From: Boudabousia tangfeifanii
Lineage (GTDB): Bacteria; Actinomycetota; Actinomycetes; Actinomycetales; Actinomycetaceae
Assembly (NCBI RefSeq): GCF_001856685.1
Contig: NZ_CP017812.1
Span: 1,116,001 to 1,180,000 of the forward strand
Length of the DNA stretch: 64,000 nt
Direction of reading: 5' to 3'
The translations under genes and the position numbers were made by a program. The notes below the pieces were generated by a model. It did not search any database. It was given only the letters and a program-made list of their open reading frames with translations, and was not told where the DNA came from. Positions 53,012 to 60,890 of the stretch are shown here, piece by piece. The number at the start of each line of letters is the position of its first letter. Position 1 is the first letter of the stretch.

Positions 53012-53051
53012 ATATTTTGGGGTGGTACCGTCTGGTACCACCCCAAAATAT
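53012..53051. terminator. bidirectional terminator between the kinase and DAHP synthase genes
   Basis: 18-bp perfect arms (53012-53029, 53034-53051) and a 4-nt loop, A/T-rich outer ends on both strands. Confidence 0.85.
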
Positions 53052-53062
53052 TTAGACTATTT

Positions 53063-54409
53063 TCAGCGTTTAACCGACTCGCGAAGAATCTGAGCAGTGG
53101 CAAAAGCTAACTCGAGCGACTGTTGGTGATTCAATCGAGGGTCAACCAAGGTCTCATAGCGGTTCGCCAACGCTTCCTCAGATAGTTCCTCGGCACCGCC
53201 TACTACCTCGGTCACATCGTCACCGGTAAGTTCGACGTGGACCCCACCAGGGATAGCGCCCTCGGCCTGCAAGACCCCAAAGAAATCATGTACCTCTTGC
53301 ATGATGTCACCGAAGTTACGAGTCTTGTAGCCAGACGAAGAAGTAATGGTATTGCCATGCATGGGATCGGTAATCCAAAGTACTGGAATACCTTCCGACT
53401 GTACTGCAGCTACCAAGGCAGGCAGTTTGTCTGCTAGTTTCGAGGCGCCCATCCGAGTAATCAATGACAGGCGACCTGGAATTGCCTCTGGGTTCAAAAT
53501 CGAGGCCAATTCCTTAATCTGATCAACTGTGGTAGTCGGACCAATCTTTACCCCAATGGGGTTTTGTACACTAGCGGCTTGTTGCACATGAGCTCCCTGC
53601 GGATCTCGGGTTCGTTCACCAATCCAGAGGTAATGTGCTGAGGTGTTGTAAAGCTTGCCAGAACCAGAATCAGTTCTGGTCATAGCAGTTTCGTATTCCA
53701 AAAGCAAAGATTCATGCGCAGAATAAAAATCAACGAAACGCATGTTCTCACCATCGACGCCCACAGCTTCCATAAAACGCAGAGCACGGTCAAGCTCAAC
53801 CGCCATGGCTTCATACTGCTTGTATGCTGGGTTATCGGTAAAACCTTGATTCCAATGGTGGACCTGTCTCAAGTCTGCGTAGCCACCCCGAGTAAATGCG
53901 CGAATCAGGTTTAGCGACGAGGCCGAACGTTGGTAGAGTTCAAGCAAACGCTGAGGATCTGGCGTGCGGCCTTCTAGCGTAAATTCGAAGCTATTTACCC
54001 CATCACCACGGTATGACGGAAGGACTTCATCGCCTCGAGTCTCAAGATCAGCAGATCGTGGCTTGGCGTATTGGCCAGCGATACGACCAATTTTCACAAT
54101 CGGAGTTGAGGCGCCGTAGCTCATTACAATTGCCATCTGCAAAATGGTTTGAACTTTTGCTCGGATCCGATCAGCGTTCGACTGGGCAAAAGTCTCGGCA
54201 CAATCGCCCCCAGTCAATACGAAGGCCTCTCCGCGACTTGCAGCTGCCAGATCTTTAGTCAGACGATCAACTTCGCCAGCAAAAACCAGTGGTGGCCGAG
54301 TACGCAAATCTGCTGCTACCGACGCCAAGGCATCCAAGTCCGGATAGGTAGGTTGTTGCAAGGCAGGGTACTTGCGCCATGCGTTTAAAAGTTCTTCGTT
54401 ATTTTCCAC
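53063..54409 (-). CDS. aroG: class II 3-deoxy-7-phosphoheptulonate synthase
   Basis: First enzyme of the shikimate pathway: phosphoenolpyruvate plus erythrose 4-phosphate gives DAHP. It has 448 residues, plant/mycobacterial class II. Visible: GGDCAETF with the metal-binding Cys, VKIGRIAGQYAKPRS, and WITDPMHGNTITSSSGYKTRNF. The GTG start at 54409 has TATTCT 7 nt upstream, overlapping the tail of the PFK terminator. Same neighbour as in M. tuberculosis (pknL next to aroG, Rv2178c). Confidence 0.97.
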   Translation of the reverse strand: MENNEELLNAWRKYPALQQPTYPDLDALASVAADLRTRPPLVFAGEVDRLTKDLAAASRGEAFVLTGGDCAETFAQSNADRIRAKVQTILQMAIVMSYGASTPIVKIGRIAGQYAKPRSADLETRGDEVLPSYRGDGVNSFEFTLEGRTPDPQRLLELYQRSASSLNLIRAFTRGGYADLRQVHHWNQGFTDNPAYKQYEAMAVELDRALRFMEAVGVDGENMRFVDFYSAHESLLLEYETAMTRTDSGSGKLYNTSAHYLWIGERTRDPQGAHVQQAASVQNPIGVKIGPTTTVDQIKELASILNPEAIPGRLSLITRMGASKLADKLPALVAAVQSEGIPVLWITDPMHGNTITSSSGYKTRNFGDIMQEVHDFFGVLQAEGAIPGGVHVELTGDDVTEVVGGAEELSEEALANRYETLVDPRLNHQQSLELAFATAQILRESVKR

Positions 54410-54416
54410 GCGGATA

Positions 54417-54422
54417 AGAATA
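54417..54422 (-). promoter_or_regulatory. putative near-leaderless -10 box of the DAHP synthase gene (TATTCT)
   Basis: TATTCT on the minus strand, 7 nt before the GTG at 54409, directly following the T-tract of the upstream terminator. Confidence 0.45.
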
Positions 54423-54428
54423 CCAAAA

Positions 54429-54482
54429 AATCGGCGTTACTGTACTAATGCCACGTTGGACTATTGTACTGTAACGCCGATT
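54429..54482 (-). terminator. terminator of the phosphofructokinase gene
   Basis: 17-bp arms (54429-54445, 54466-54482) with one mismatch and a 20-nt loop. On the minus strand GATTTTTTGG follows, a proper U-tract. Confidence 0.85.
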
Positions 54483-54499
54483 CAGGTATGAGTTATGAC

Positions 54500-55729
54500 T
54501 CAGTGGCCTGCTGGAGCATCAGCAGGAACGACCGGCTGGCCGATTTCCTTCATCATTTCCTGGAACCATTCCTGGTTAATATCGAATGGCTTGCCGCCAG
54601 CGATACGTGGGAACGGAATGGCCTTGAGGGTATCGTTATCATCTTCGTCATGACCAATCACGCCAGCAGTGCCTGCCAAAGCGCAATCAACTGCCATGTC
54701 AGTCATGCTCTTGATCAAGTCAAGGTCACGCTGGTTAGCACGCGAGGAACGGGAGAAGTAACCCGACTTCTGAACCATTACCTTTTCTGCGCCAATCTTT
54801 TCAGCAAACTGCTTCGCGAACCAGTTACCTGGGTTAATGGTGTCCAACTTGACGTGACCGAATGGATCGCGCTGAACCTCAACACCATTTGCTTCCATCT
54901 CAGCGATGATTTCAGGAACGCCAGCACCTTCGGAGAGGAAGATGTTTACGTTACCTAGTTCGTCCATAATGGCGCGCAAACGATTTGCTTCTTCATCCAG
55001 ATCGATCTTCATTTCTGGCACGAATACAGCGTGAACGTCCCAGCGCTCCTTCGAAAGACCAATGGAAGGAACCCATTCTTGGGTTTCTAGCCACTTACGG
55101 TAGTCAGCAGCGGCAGCAGCAGTTAGCCAACCACAGTTACGACCCATAACTTCGTGGACAATGAGCATGCGTGGGTTCGAACGGTGTTCACCAATCACGT
55201 TTTGAGCAAACTCAGCTGCTTCTTCGGCAGCAGTGTATGCGCCCAATGATTGACGAATTGGGAAAACATCGTTGTCGATGGTCTTGGGCAACCCAACTAC
55301 GGTCAACTGGTAGTCATTTTCCGCCAAGTAAGCAGCTAGATCAGCCGCAGTGGTGTTAGTGTCATCGCCACCAATGGTGTGAAGAACGTCCACACCATCC
55401 TTCTTTAGCTGGTTAGCAGCAAATTCAAGCGGATCAACGCCTTCTTCCACCAATCCACGCTTGACTAGGTCCTTGGCGTTGGTTAGCTTCACACGGGAGT
55501 TACCAATTGGCGAGCCACCAAAACGGTGTAGCACGCCGGCCTTGGCGCGAGCTTCATCGTCGATAACCACGTAGTTACCGGTAAGAAGACCGTGGTAACC
55601 ATTCTGGTAAGCAATAATTTCTACGCTAGGATCAATCTCGTTGTAGCGTTCAATCAATCCGCCAACTGCGGATGAGAGACAAGGGGCGAAACCGCCCGCA
55701 GTTAGTAGGGCAACACGACGTACCGTCAT
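54500..55729 (-). CDS. pfp: pyrophosphate-dependent 6-phosphofructokinase
   Basis: Phosphorylates fructose 6-phosphate, probably with PPi rather than ATP, a reversible glycolytic step. It has 409 residues. GGDD at 120-123 has Asp where ATP-dependent PFKs have Gly, and PKTIDND at 148-154 has Lys where ATP enzymes have Gly; both are PPi-type signatures. GRNCGW and MVQKSGYFSRS are also seen. PPi-PFK activity is established for Actinomyces naeslundii. A strong terminator follows. Confidence 0.93.
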   Translation of the reverse strand: MTVRRVALLTAGGFAPCLSSAVGGLIERYNEIDPSVEIIAYQNGYHGLLTGNYVVIDDEARAKAGVLHRFGGSPIGNSRVKLTNAKDLVKRGLVEEGVDPLEFAANQLKKDGVDVLHTIGGDDTNTTAADLAAYLAENDYQLTVVGLPKTIDNDVFPIRQSLGAYTAAEEAAEFAQNVIGEHRSNPRMLIVHEVMGRNCGWLTAAAAADYRKWLETQEWVPSIGLSKERWDVHAVFVPEMKIDLDEEANRLRAIMDELGNVNIFLSEGAGVPEIIAEMEANGVEVQRDPFGHVKLDTINPGNWFAKQFAEKIGAEKVMVQKSGYFSRSSRANQRDLDLIKSMTDMAVDCALAGTAGVIGHDEDDNDTLKAIPFPRIAGGKPFDINQEWFQEMMKEIGQPVVPADAPAGH

Positions 55730-55845
55730 TGTTTCTCTAAGCCTTCCTTATTGATTCAGCGGAGCTCACCGCTGGAGCACACTGCGTGCTCGTTGCTATT
55801 GTACTTGTCACGGGTCAGAATAGATATTCAACCCGCTTTTATCGG

Positions 55846-56634
55846 TTATTTTTCTTCAGTTTTCACAGATTTTTCTGTGGAATTATCGCCCGTAAGCTGC
55901 GGTTTTACGTCCTTGGTCCTAGTCGAACCAGTAGGAACTGGACCTTTAAAGGTACCTTCTGCCGCCATGCGCGCTTTAACTACCGAAGCATATTCATCAC
56001 TATATTCTTGACCAGAAAGATTCATTAGTGCATACATGATCTCGTCGGTTACCGCTCGAAGCACGAATCGATCACGTTCAAGTTCTCGATAGCGAGAGAA
56101 GTCCAAGGGTTCACCGACAATCATGCCGACTCGCTTAGGACGAGGAATCTTCGTTCCAATAGGCTGCGCCACATTGGTATCAATCATGGCAACAGGAATT
56201 ACTGGGGCGCCCGAACGCAACGCCAACTTCGCCACCCCGGTTCGTCCTCGATACAATTTGCCATCTGGGCTACGAGTTCCTTCTGGATAGATTCCAAAAA
56301 GCTCACCTTTAGCTAAACGGGCCAAGCCCGCATTTAGAGCTGCTTCTGCGGCTTTCCCGCCACTTCGATCAACTGGAATAGTCCCCACTAGTCGCATAAA
56401 TTTGGCAACTAGTTTGCCTTTCCAACCTTTACCAGTGAAATAGTCACCTTTGCCCATGAAAACGACTTCACGTTTCAACATTAAGGGCAAAAACACCGAA
56501 TCAAAAACAGCCAAATGATTCGAGGCAATAATCGCCGGACCATCAACTGGAATATTATCCGCGTTCTTAATCCATGGACGATAAATCGCTTTCAGAATCG
56601 GTCCGCCGATAAGTTTAAGTAAACGATAGAACAT
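55846..56634 (-). CDS. PlsC-type 1-acyl-sn-glycerol-3-phosphate acyltransferase
   Basis: Membrane-bound glycerolipid acyltransferase. It has 262 residues. The HX4D catalytic motif is H40-D45 (SNHLAVFD); YPEGTRS around 116-122 binds the substrate phosphate. The basic, acidic and Pro-rich tail of about 40 residues is disordered. I chose the ATG at 56634, which has AGGAAG 4-5 nt upstream; a longer reading from 56733 overlaps the divergent gene. It matches the Rv2182c family near aroG. Confidence 0.9.
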   Translation of the reverse strand: MFYRLLKLIGGPILKAIYRPWIKNADNIPVDGPAIIASNHLAVFDSVFLPLMLKREVVFMGKGDYFTGKGWKGKLVAKFMRLVGTIPVDRSGGKAAEAALNAGLARLAKGELFGIYPEGTRSPDGKLYRGRTGVAKLALRSGAPVIPVAMIDTNVAQPIGTKIPRPKRVGMIVGEPLDFSRYRELERDRFVLRAVTDEIMYALMNLSGQEYSDEYASVVKARMAAEGTFKGPVPTGSTRTKDVKPQLTGDNSTEKSVKTEEK

Positions 56635-56700
56635 GGCACTTCCTGATTGGTCAACACAGTAGGTTCTAATTATAGTTCTAAAACCGTTATTATGGAGGTC

Positions 56701-57063
56701 ATGTTCGGCAAGAAAAAAAGAAAAGCAGAGCAAGCACGCATCGAACGTGATTTTGCCGCTTTAACCCAAGACTTAGACGAAGAACTCGAAGCCCAAGCTT
56801 CCATCTTGTCTGGTCCGCGAGATTACGCCCTCTCAATTCCAGATGATGATGGATTCCTTGCGCCTAATCCCAGCCGCGAAGAAGTGAAAATAAAATTTTC
56901 AATACGCTTGTTGCTGTTAATAATTAGTGCGATCTTGTTAATTACGCTAGTGCTTCTGGGCTGGTGGCGAATTACCCTCCCAGCTTGGGCAGCTACAATC
57001 CTCTATCTAACCTTAGCTATATTCTTTATCGGAAGTTTTTTCGTCACTGGTAAAAAGAAATAG
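56701..57063 (+). CDS. small two-helix membrane protein, function unknown
   Basis: It has 120 residues: a basic N-terminus (MFGKKKRKAEQ), an acidic amphipathic segment to about residue 60, then two transmembrane helices at about 66-88 and 93-115, ending in GKKK. I do not recognise a family. The ATG at 56701 has TATTAT 7 nt upstream, suggesting a leaderless start; an in-frame ATG at 56692 is possible. It is divergent from plsC with a 66-bp shared region. Confidence 0.7.
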   Translation: MFGKKKRKAEQARIERDFAALTQDLDEELEAQASILSGPRDYALSIPDDDGFLAPNPSREEVKIKFSIRLLLLIISAILLITLVLLGWWRITLPAWAATILYLTLAIFFIGSFFVTGKKK

Positions 57064-57096
57064 TTATGGGCGGGAAGCTATTGCCCCGCCCATAAC
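57063..57096. terminator. terminator between convergent membrane-protein and receiver genes
   Basis: 12-bp perfect arms (57063-57074, 57085-57096), 10-nt loop. On the minus strand TATTTCTTTTT follows; the + side has no T-tract. Confidence 0.75.
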
Positions 57097-57105
57097 CACT
57101 TGAAA

Positions 57106-57501
57106 CTATTTCAAAAGCTTAGCTATTTCTTCTTGTAGCTTCAGCGCATTTACTGGTTTTAAAACTACAGATGCAGCTCCAGCGCCACGAGCAAGCCATT
57201 CATCTTGCTGTCGAGCCACTACGAAGATTACTGGCGGAACCTCATCAGGATTGATAGTTTCAGCAATCGTATGAGCTACTGACATAGCTCCGTCTTTTTT
57301 GGTCTCGCCATCAAAGATAGCCAAATCAAAAGAATTGTCTGCAAAAGTATTGATTACACCAGGACCGGTTGCAGCTTCGACAAAACGTACTTCAGGGCTA
57401 CCTGCATATGGATGAAGACCAACCGCTGCTTTAACGTCCTCACGGAAAGTAACATCGTCGCTAAACACCAAAATGTTCAGTTCTTTAGTATTTTCAGCCA
57501 T
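57106..57501 (-). CDS. stand-alone receiver (response-regulator-like) domain protein
   Basis: It has 131 residues with the receiver fold only and no output domain. Acidic pair D15-D16, phosphoacceptor D64 (IFDGE) and K115-P116 (VVLKPVN) are present; the usual Ser/Thr after strand 4 is not clear (VVARQQ). No kinase gene is adjacent. I chose the ATG at 57501 because AAGGG precedes it by 5 nt. It could be an adaptor or a degenerate receiver. Confidence 0.75.
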   Translation of the reverse strand: MAENTKELNILVFSDDVTFREDVKAAVGLHPYAGSPEVRFVEAATGPGVINTFADNSFDLAIFDGETKKDGAMSVAHTIAETINPDEVPPVIFVVARQQDEWLARGAGAASVVLKPVNALKLQEEIAKLLK

Positions 57502-57672
57502 CGGAGCCCTTTGCATAAACTAGTTTGTGGAACATTGAGTTACTACTGTGCATATTTTACGCTTTTGAAGCAAATTTGGGTAGTTAAGACGATTCAATCA
57601 GCTTTTTATTTCGCTAACTGGTTAGAAGAGTATAGAAATGCATCTTATGCACATTAGGTATGTCAGAATAGT

Positions 57673-57684
57673 AGGGACTACAGT
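57673..57684. repeat. short inverted repeat upstream of sodA
   Basis: GGACT-AC-AGTCC sits just upstream of TATAAG and about 22 bp before the sodA ATG. It could be an operator over the promoter; no known regulator motif is assigned. Confidence 0.35.
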
Positions 57685-57706
57685 CCTATAAGTTGAAAGG
57701 ATTTTC

Positions 57707-58330
57707 ATGACTGTCTACACCCTCCCTGAACTCCCATACGATTACACCGCGCTTGAGCCTGCTATCTCGGGCAAGATCATGGAACTACACCATGATAAGC
57801 ATCATGCTGCCTATGTTGCAGGCGCAAATGCTGCGCTTGAAAAGTTGGAAGCTGCACGTGCCAATGATGACTTTGCTGCAGTTAACCTCTTCGAAAAAAA
57901 CCTAGCCTTCAACTTGGGTGGCCACCTAAACCACTCAATTTTCTGGACAAATCTAGGCCCTGCCAATCAGGGTGGCCCAGAAGGCGAACTCGCGGCTGCG
58001 ATCGATGAATACTTTGGCTCCTTCGAAGCCTTCCAAAAGCACTTTGCTGCCTGCGCTACCTCGATCCAGGGTTCTGGCTGGGCTGTCCTAGCTTGGGATA
58101 CAGTCGCTCAGAAGCTGGTTATTTTCCAGTTGTTCGATCAGCAAGCCAACGTCCCTGTAGCCACCGTGCCACTACTCATGCTTGATATGTGGGAACATGC
58201 ATTCTACTTGGATTACCTAAATGTCAAGGCTGATTATGTTAAGGCATTCTGGTCGATCGTGAATTGGGAAAACGTTGGTCAGCGTTTTGCGCAAGCACGT
58301 GACTCATTCGGCAGCTTGGTGAATCTCTGA
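57707..58330 (+). CDS. sodA: superoxide dismutase, Mn/Fe type
   Basis: Cytosolic dismutation of superoxide. It has 207 residues. The metal ligands are H28 (LHHDKHH), H76 (HLNHSIFW), D160 and H164 ([11 protein letters not shown]). Q146 in the QQ pair corresponds to the second-sphere Gln of Mn-type enzymes, so Mn is favoured, but Fe or cambialistic use is possible. The ATG has AAAGGA 5 nt upstream. Confidence 0.96.
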   Translation: MTVYTLPELPYDYTALEPAISGKIMELHHDKHHAAYVAGANAALEKLEAARANDDFAAVNLFEKNLAFNLGGHLNHSIFWTNLGPANQGGPEGELAAAIDEYFGSFEAFQKHFAACATSIQGSGWAVLAWDTVAQKLVIFQLFDQQANVPVATVPLLMLDMWEHAFYLDYLNVKADYVKAFWSIVNWENVGQRFAQARDSFGSLVNL

Positions 58331-58348
58331 TTCTAGACAAACTAAGTT

Positions 58349-58382
58349 ATTGGAGGGGGCTACAAACATAGCCCCCTCCAAT
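58349..58382 (+). terminator. sodA terminator
   Basis: 14-bp perfect arms (58349-58362, 58369-58382), 6-nt loop with a G-rich stem, followed by TTATTACGG. Confidence 0.8.
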
Positions 58383-58395
58383 TTATTACGGTTAG

Positions 58396-58445
58396 TTAAA
58401 TTAGTTTGGGGACCAACCTATAGGTTGGTCCCCAAACTAATTTAA
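58396..58445. terminator. 50-bp perfect palindrome, probable FKBP-gene terminator
   Basis: 25+25 bp with no unpaired centre (58396-58420 and 58421-58445). It lies 11 bp beyond the stop of the minus-strand FKBP gene, next to the sodA hairpin. It is the longest perfect palindrome in the window. Confidence 0.75.
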
Positions 58446-58456
58446 GTCTATTTTGC

Positions 58457-59494
58457 TTACTGAAGCTTCTTAAGCGCTTCAGGAATAGGTGAAATAATGT
58501 CAACAACGCTAACAGTTACGCCACCCTTTTCGTTCTTGTGCAAACGGGCAATACGCGAACCTACGCGAGCATCAACGAACTCAGGACCCATCTGTTCAGC
58601 TGGAGGTGCCTGCTGAATAGTACGCCCATTATTCCCCCAGGTTGTGGTTTGCTCTTGCCCTTCAGCGGCAACGGTAACGTTACAGAGGAAAGGATCTGCT
58701 TTACCGATAACTGGACCAGTACCGTCAAGCATCTTAACTAGCAAGTCGTCCTGATCAAGTTTCGCATCCTTGGAGACAGTGATCTTCGGAGCACCATCTT
58801 GATTATTTTCAATGGTAATACCTTCAGGAAGTTTAAAGTCAACAGGCTTAGCTGCTTTCAAGGCTTCCTGTCCAGCTTTATCAACTTCTGGTAGAAGCTT
58901 TTCGATCGCTTCCTGACGGGCCTTTTCCTTTTCTTCCTGCTGCTTTTGTTCTTCCGCAGCTTGGGCGGCATCCTTGCGTTCTAGAATGTCAACTACGAAC
59001 ACCAAAGTAGCGTTCTCTGGAATGGTGGGAGGACTACCTGCGGCACCATAGCCATCGGCTGCTGGGACAAGTAAGAGGACACGGTCACCAACATGCTTAC
59101 CAGCAAGGCCCTTCTTCCAGCCGGTGATAACTCCGTCGAGGGAGAAAGTGGCAGGCTCACGACCGTACGATTTATCAAAAACAGTACCGTTCCAGAGCTG
59201 GCCAAGGTAATTTACCTTGAGGGTATCGTCTGGCTTGATCTCTTCACCATCGCCCTTTTTAAGAACTTCGGAAACTAGTTCGGTTGGTTCTTTGCCCTTA
59301 GCTGGGTGGATAACAGGTTCTGCCCCGTCGCCACCTTCAACCTTTGGCATATCACCATCAACTGGAGTTGCTACCGCAGTTGCGGCTGCTTCCACGCTGG
59401 ATTCCGATGAACCGGTGGTGGCGCTTTGGCCGCAACCAGATAGTGTTAGCGCTGCAGCTAGCGCAATAATCGATAACGACTTAATCTTTTTCAC
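58457..59494 (-). CDS. FKBP-type peptidyl-prolyl isomerase lipoprotein
   Basis: Predicted extracytoplasmic lipid-anchored foldase. It has 345 residues. The signal peptide ends in the lipobox LTLSGC (C21), followed by a Ser/Ala/Glu-rich linker. An FKBP domain at about 60-155 has VNYLGQLWNGTVFDKSY, GWKKGLAGKHVGDRVLLLVPAADGYG and PENATLVFVVDIL. A Gln/Glu/Lys helical linker (about 155-190) leads to a second region with only loose FKBP resemblance. I chose the GTG at 59494 because AAAGGAG lies 8 nt upstream and the signal peptide starts there. Confidence 0.9.
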   Translation of the reverse strand: MKKIKSLSIIALAAALTLSGCGQSATTGSSESSVEAAATAVATPVDGDMPKVEGGDGAEPVIHPAKGKEPTELVSEVLKKGDGEEIKPDDTLKVNYLGQLWNGTVFDKSYGREPATFSLDGVITGWKKGLAGKHVGDRVLLLVPAADGYGAAGSPPTIPENATLVFVVDILERKDAAQAAEEQKQQEEKEKARQEAIEKLLPEVDKAGQEALKAAKPVDFKLPEGITIENNQDGAPKITVSKDAKLDQDDLLVKMLDGTGPVIGKADPFLCNVTVAAEGQEQTTTWGNNGRTIQQAPPAEQMGPEFVDARVGSRIARLHKNEKGGVTVSVVDIISPIPEALKKLQ

Positions 59495-59514
59495 TGGGGT
59501 GGCTCCTTTGCCTC

Positions 59515-59865
59515 TTAGTTGAATGAATCGCCACAGGCACATGAGCCCTTGGCGTTTGGGTTGTCAATGGTAAAGCCTTGCTTAGAGATAGTGTCGGCGA
59601 AGTCGATAGTAGCTCCTGCCAAGTATGGGACAGACATTGGATCGATGATTACTTCAACCCCATCAAAATCACGAATCGCATCTCCTTCAAGCATACGATC
59701 ATCAAAATAAAGTTCGTAACGAAGACCAGAACATCCACCAGGAGCAACTGCGATTCGAAGTCGAAGGTCAGTATTTCCTTCCTGCTCAAGCAAGGCCTTA
59801 ACCTTGGCAGCAGCTTGGTCGGTTAGTGTTACTTCGTGAGTGGGGTTCTGAGAGCTTTCTACCAT
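59515..59865 (-). CDS. erpA: A-type iron-sulfur cluster carrier (ErpA/IscA/HesB)
   Basis: Carries and inserts Fe-S clusters into target proteins. It has 116 residues. The three cluster cysteines are C45 (GGCSGLRY) and C109/C111 (SCACGDSF). The ATG at 59865 has AAGGA 6 nt upstream. It is followed by the FKBP gene and preceded by the glycerate-kinase-like gene, the same order as Rv2204c-Rv2205c. Confidence 0.95.
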   Translation of the reverse strand: MVESSQNPTHEVTLTDQAAAKVKALLEQEGNTDLRLRIAVAPGGCSGLRYELYFDDRMLEGDAIRDFDGVEVIIDPMSVPYLAGATIDFADTISKQGFTIDNPNAKGSCACGDSFN

Positions 59866-59922
59866 CACAATTCCTTATATTAGACTCTGGCTATCTGTTC
59901 GATTCTAATGCAACTTCTCAGC

Positions 59923-60876
59923 CTATTTCGATAAATTGCCCCATGTTCGCCCTAGGCGCGAAATCATCTGTTTTTGCGCTATTTTTTCGTGGGGCAACTC
60001 ATACGCTTGATCGATTCCTAACGAGGTTTGCTGGTACTTAGAGAGGTTTAGATCGCCAGCAACAATCACGAATGGGAGCCCATAGTTTTCACAAAATGGT
60101 TGTACTTCTAAGTGCGTGCAATCATAAGTATCCCAAGGGTTGAGATTAGGCGTGATTGCCAAACAAAGATCAGCTTTTCCTATAGCCTCTTGGATTTTAT
60201 TATGCGTTAACAATAAATCCGAGTAAGTTACAACTTTATTTCCTTGCATCTGCCAGATGGCGGCAAGCCCTCCCCCCGCTGCCAACAGACCAGTTATCCC
60301 CTGCCGGGAAGTTAGTTCGGTTTGCTTGATGCTTTTTTGCAATGATGAGACTGAAGCGATAATTTCTTGTTGACTTGTCTTCCAGCTATTCTCATCGGCT
60401 GTCAGATCTGGTTGAGAAATTAAACGTTCTGAGGTAGTTGCCAAAGTAACGTAGGACAGCATTTCGTTTAGCGAGCTAATCTCATACTGATCGTCAGCTA
60501 CAAGCTCGACGAGTCTGGAAAAGAAATATTGAGTTGATTCCTTTTCGGTTCGATCAGAACAGATTAAAACTGCAGCCTGCCCGGATTTGATGGCTTGCTT
60601 GATCCCCAGCAGATTTTTATCCAGCTGCTCACTGTCACACAGCTGTGGAAGGAACCAATATCCACCTGGAAAACGTTCATCTGACTCTAACCAAGTTGGA
60701 AGGTATCCAGCAAGCTTCGACTGCCTCGGCAGATCAAAAATTGCAATGCTCTTTGCCTGCTGATTCCAAGCAGAGACTACCTCTTCTTGGGTGAGCCAGC
60801 CCTGTCCTTCTTCACTCGAAAATGGATCGAAGAAGATACAGGTACCGCTCGTTCCGACGTTTAATCGTTGTGACAT
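59923..60876 (-). CDS. divergent glycerate kinase-like protein (Rv2205c family), possibly inactive
   Basis: It has 317 residues. The clearest homology is GITGLLAAGGGLAAIWQ around residues 195-210 and the region after it, where glycerate kinases have a Gly-rich substrate loop. Where they usually have TGEG(S)xDxQT, this protein reads TPNLNPWDTYD, so a key loop is changed. The first 120 residues are poorly conserved. The assignment relies partly on position next to erpA. It may be a pseudoenzyme or have another substrate. Confidence 0.55.
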   Translation of the reverse strand: MSQRLNVGTSGTCIFFDPFSSEEGQGWLTQEEVVSAWNQQAKSIAIFDLPRQSKLAGYLPTWLESDERFPGGYWFLPQLCDSEQLDKNLLGIKQAIKSGQAAVLICSDRTEKESTQYFFSRLVELVADDQYEISSLNEMLSYVTLATTSERLISQPDLTADENSWKTSQQEIIASVSSLQKSIKQTELTSRQGITGLLAAGGGLAAIWQMQGNKVVTYSDLLLTHNKIQEAIGKADLCLAITPNLNPWDTYDCTHLEVQPFCENYGLPFVIVAGDLNLSKYQQTSLGIDQAYELPHEKIAQKQMISRLGRTWGNLSK

Positions 60877-60890
60877 TAAACTGCTAAATA

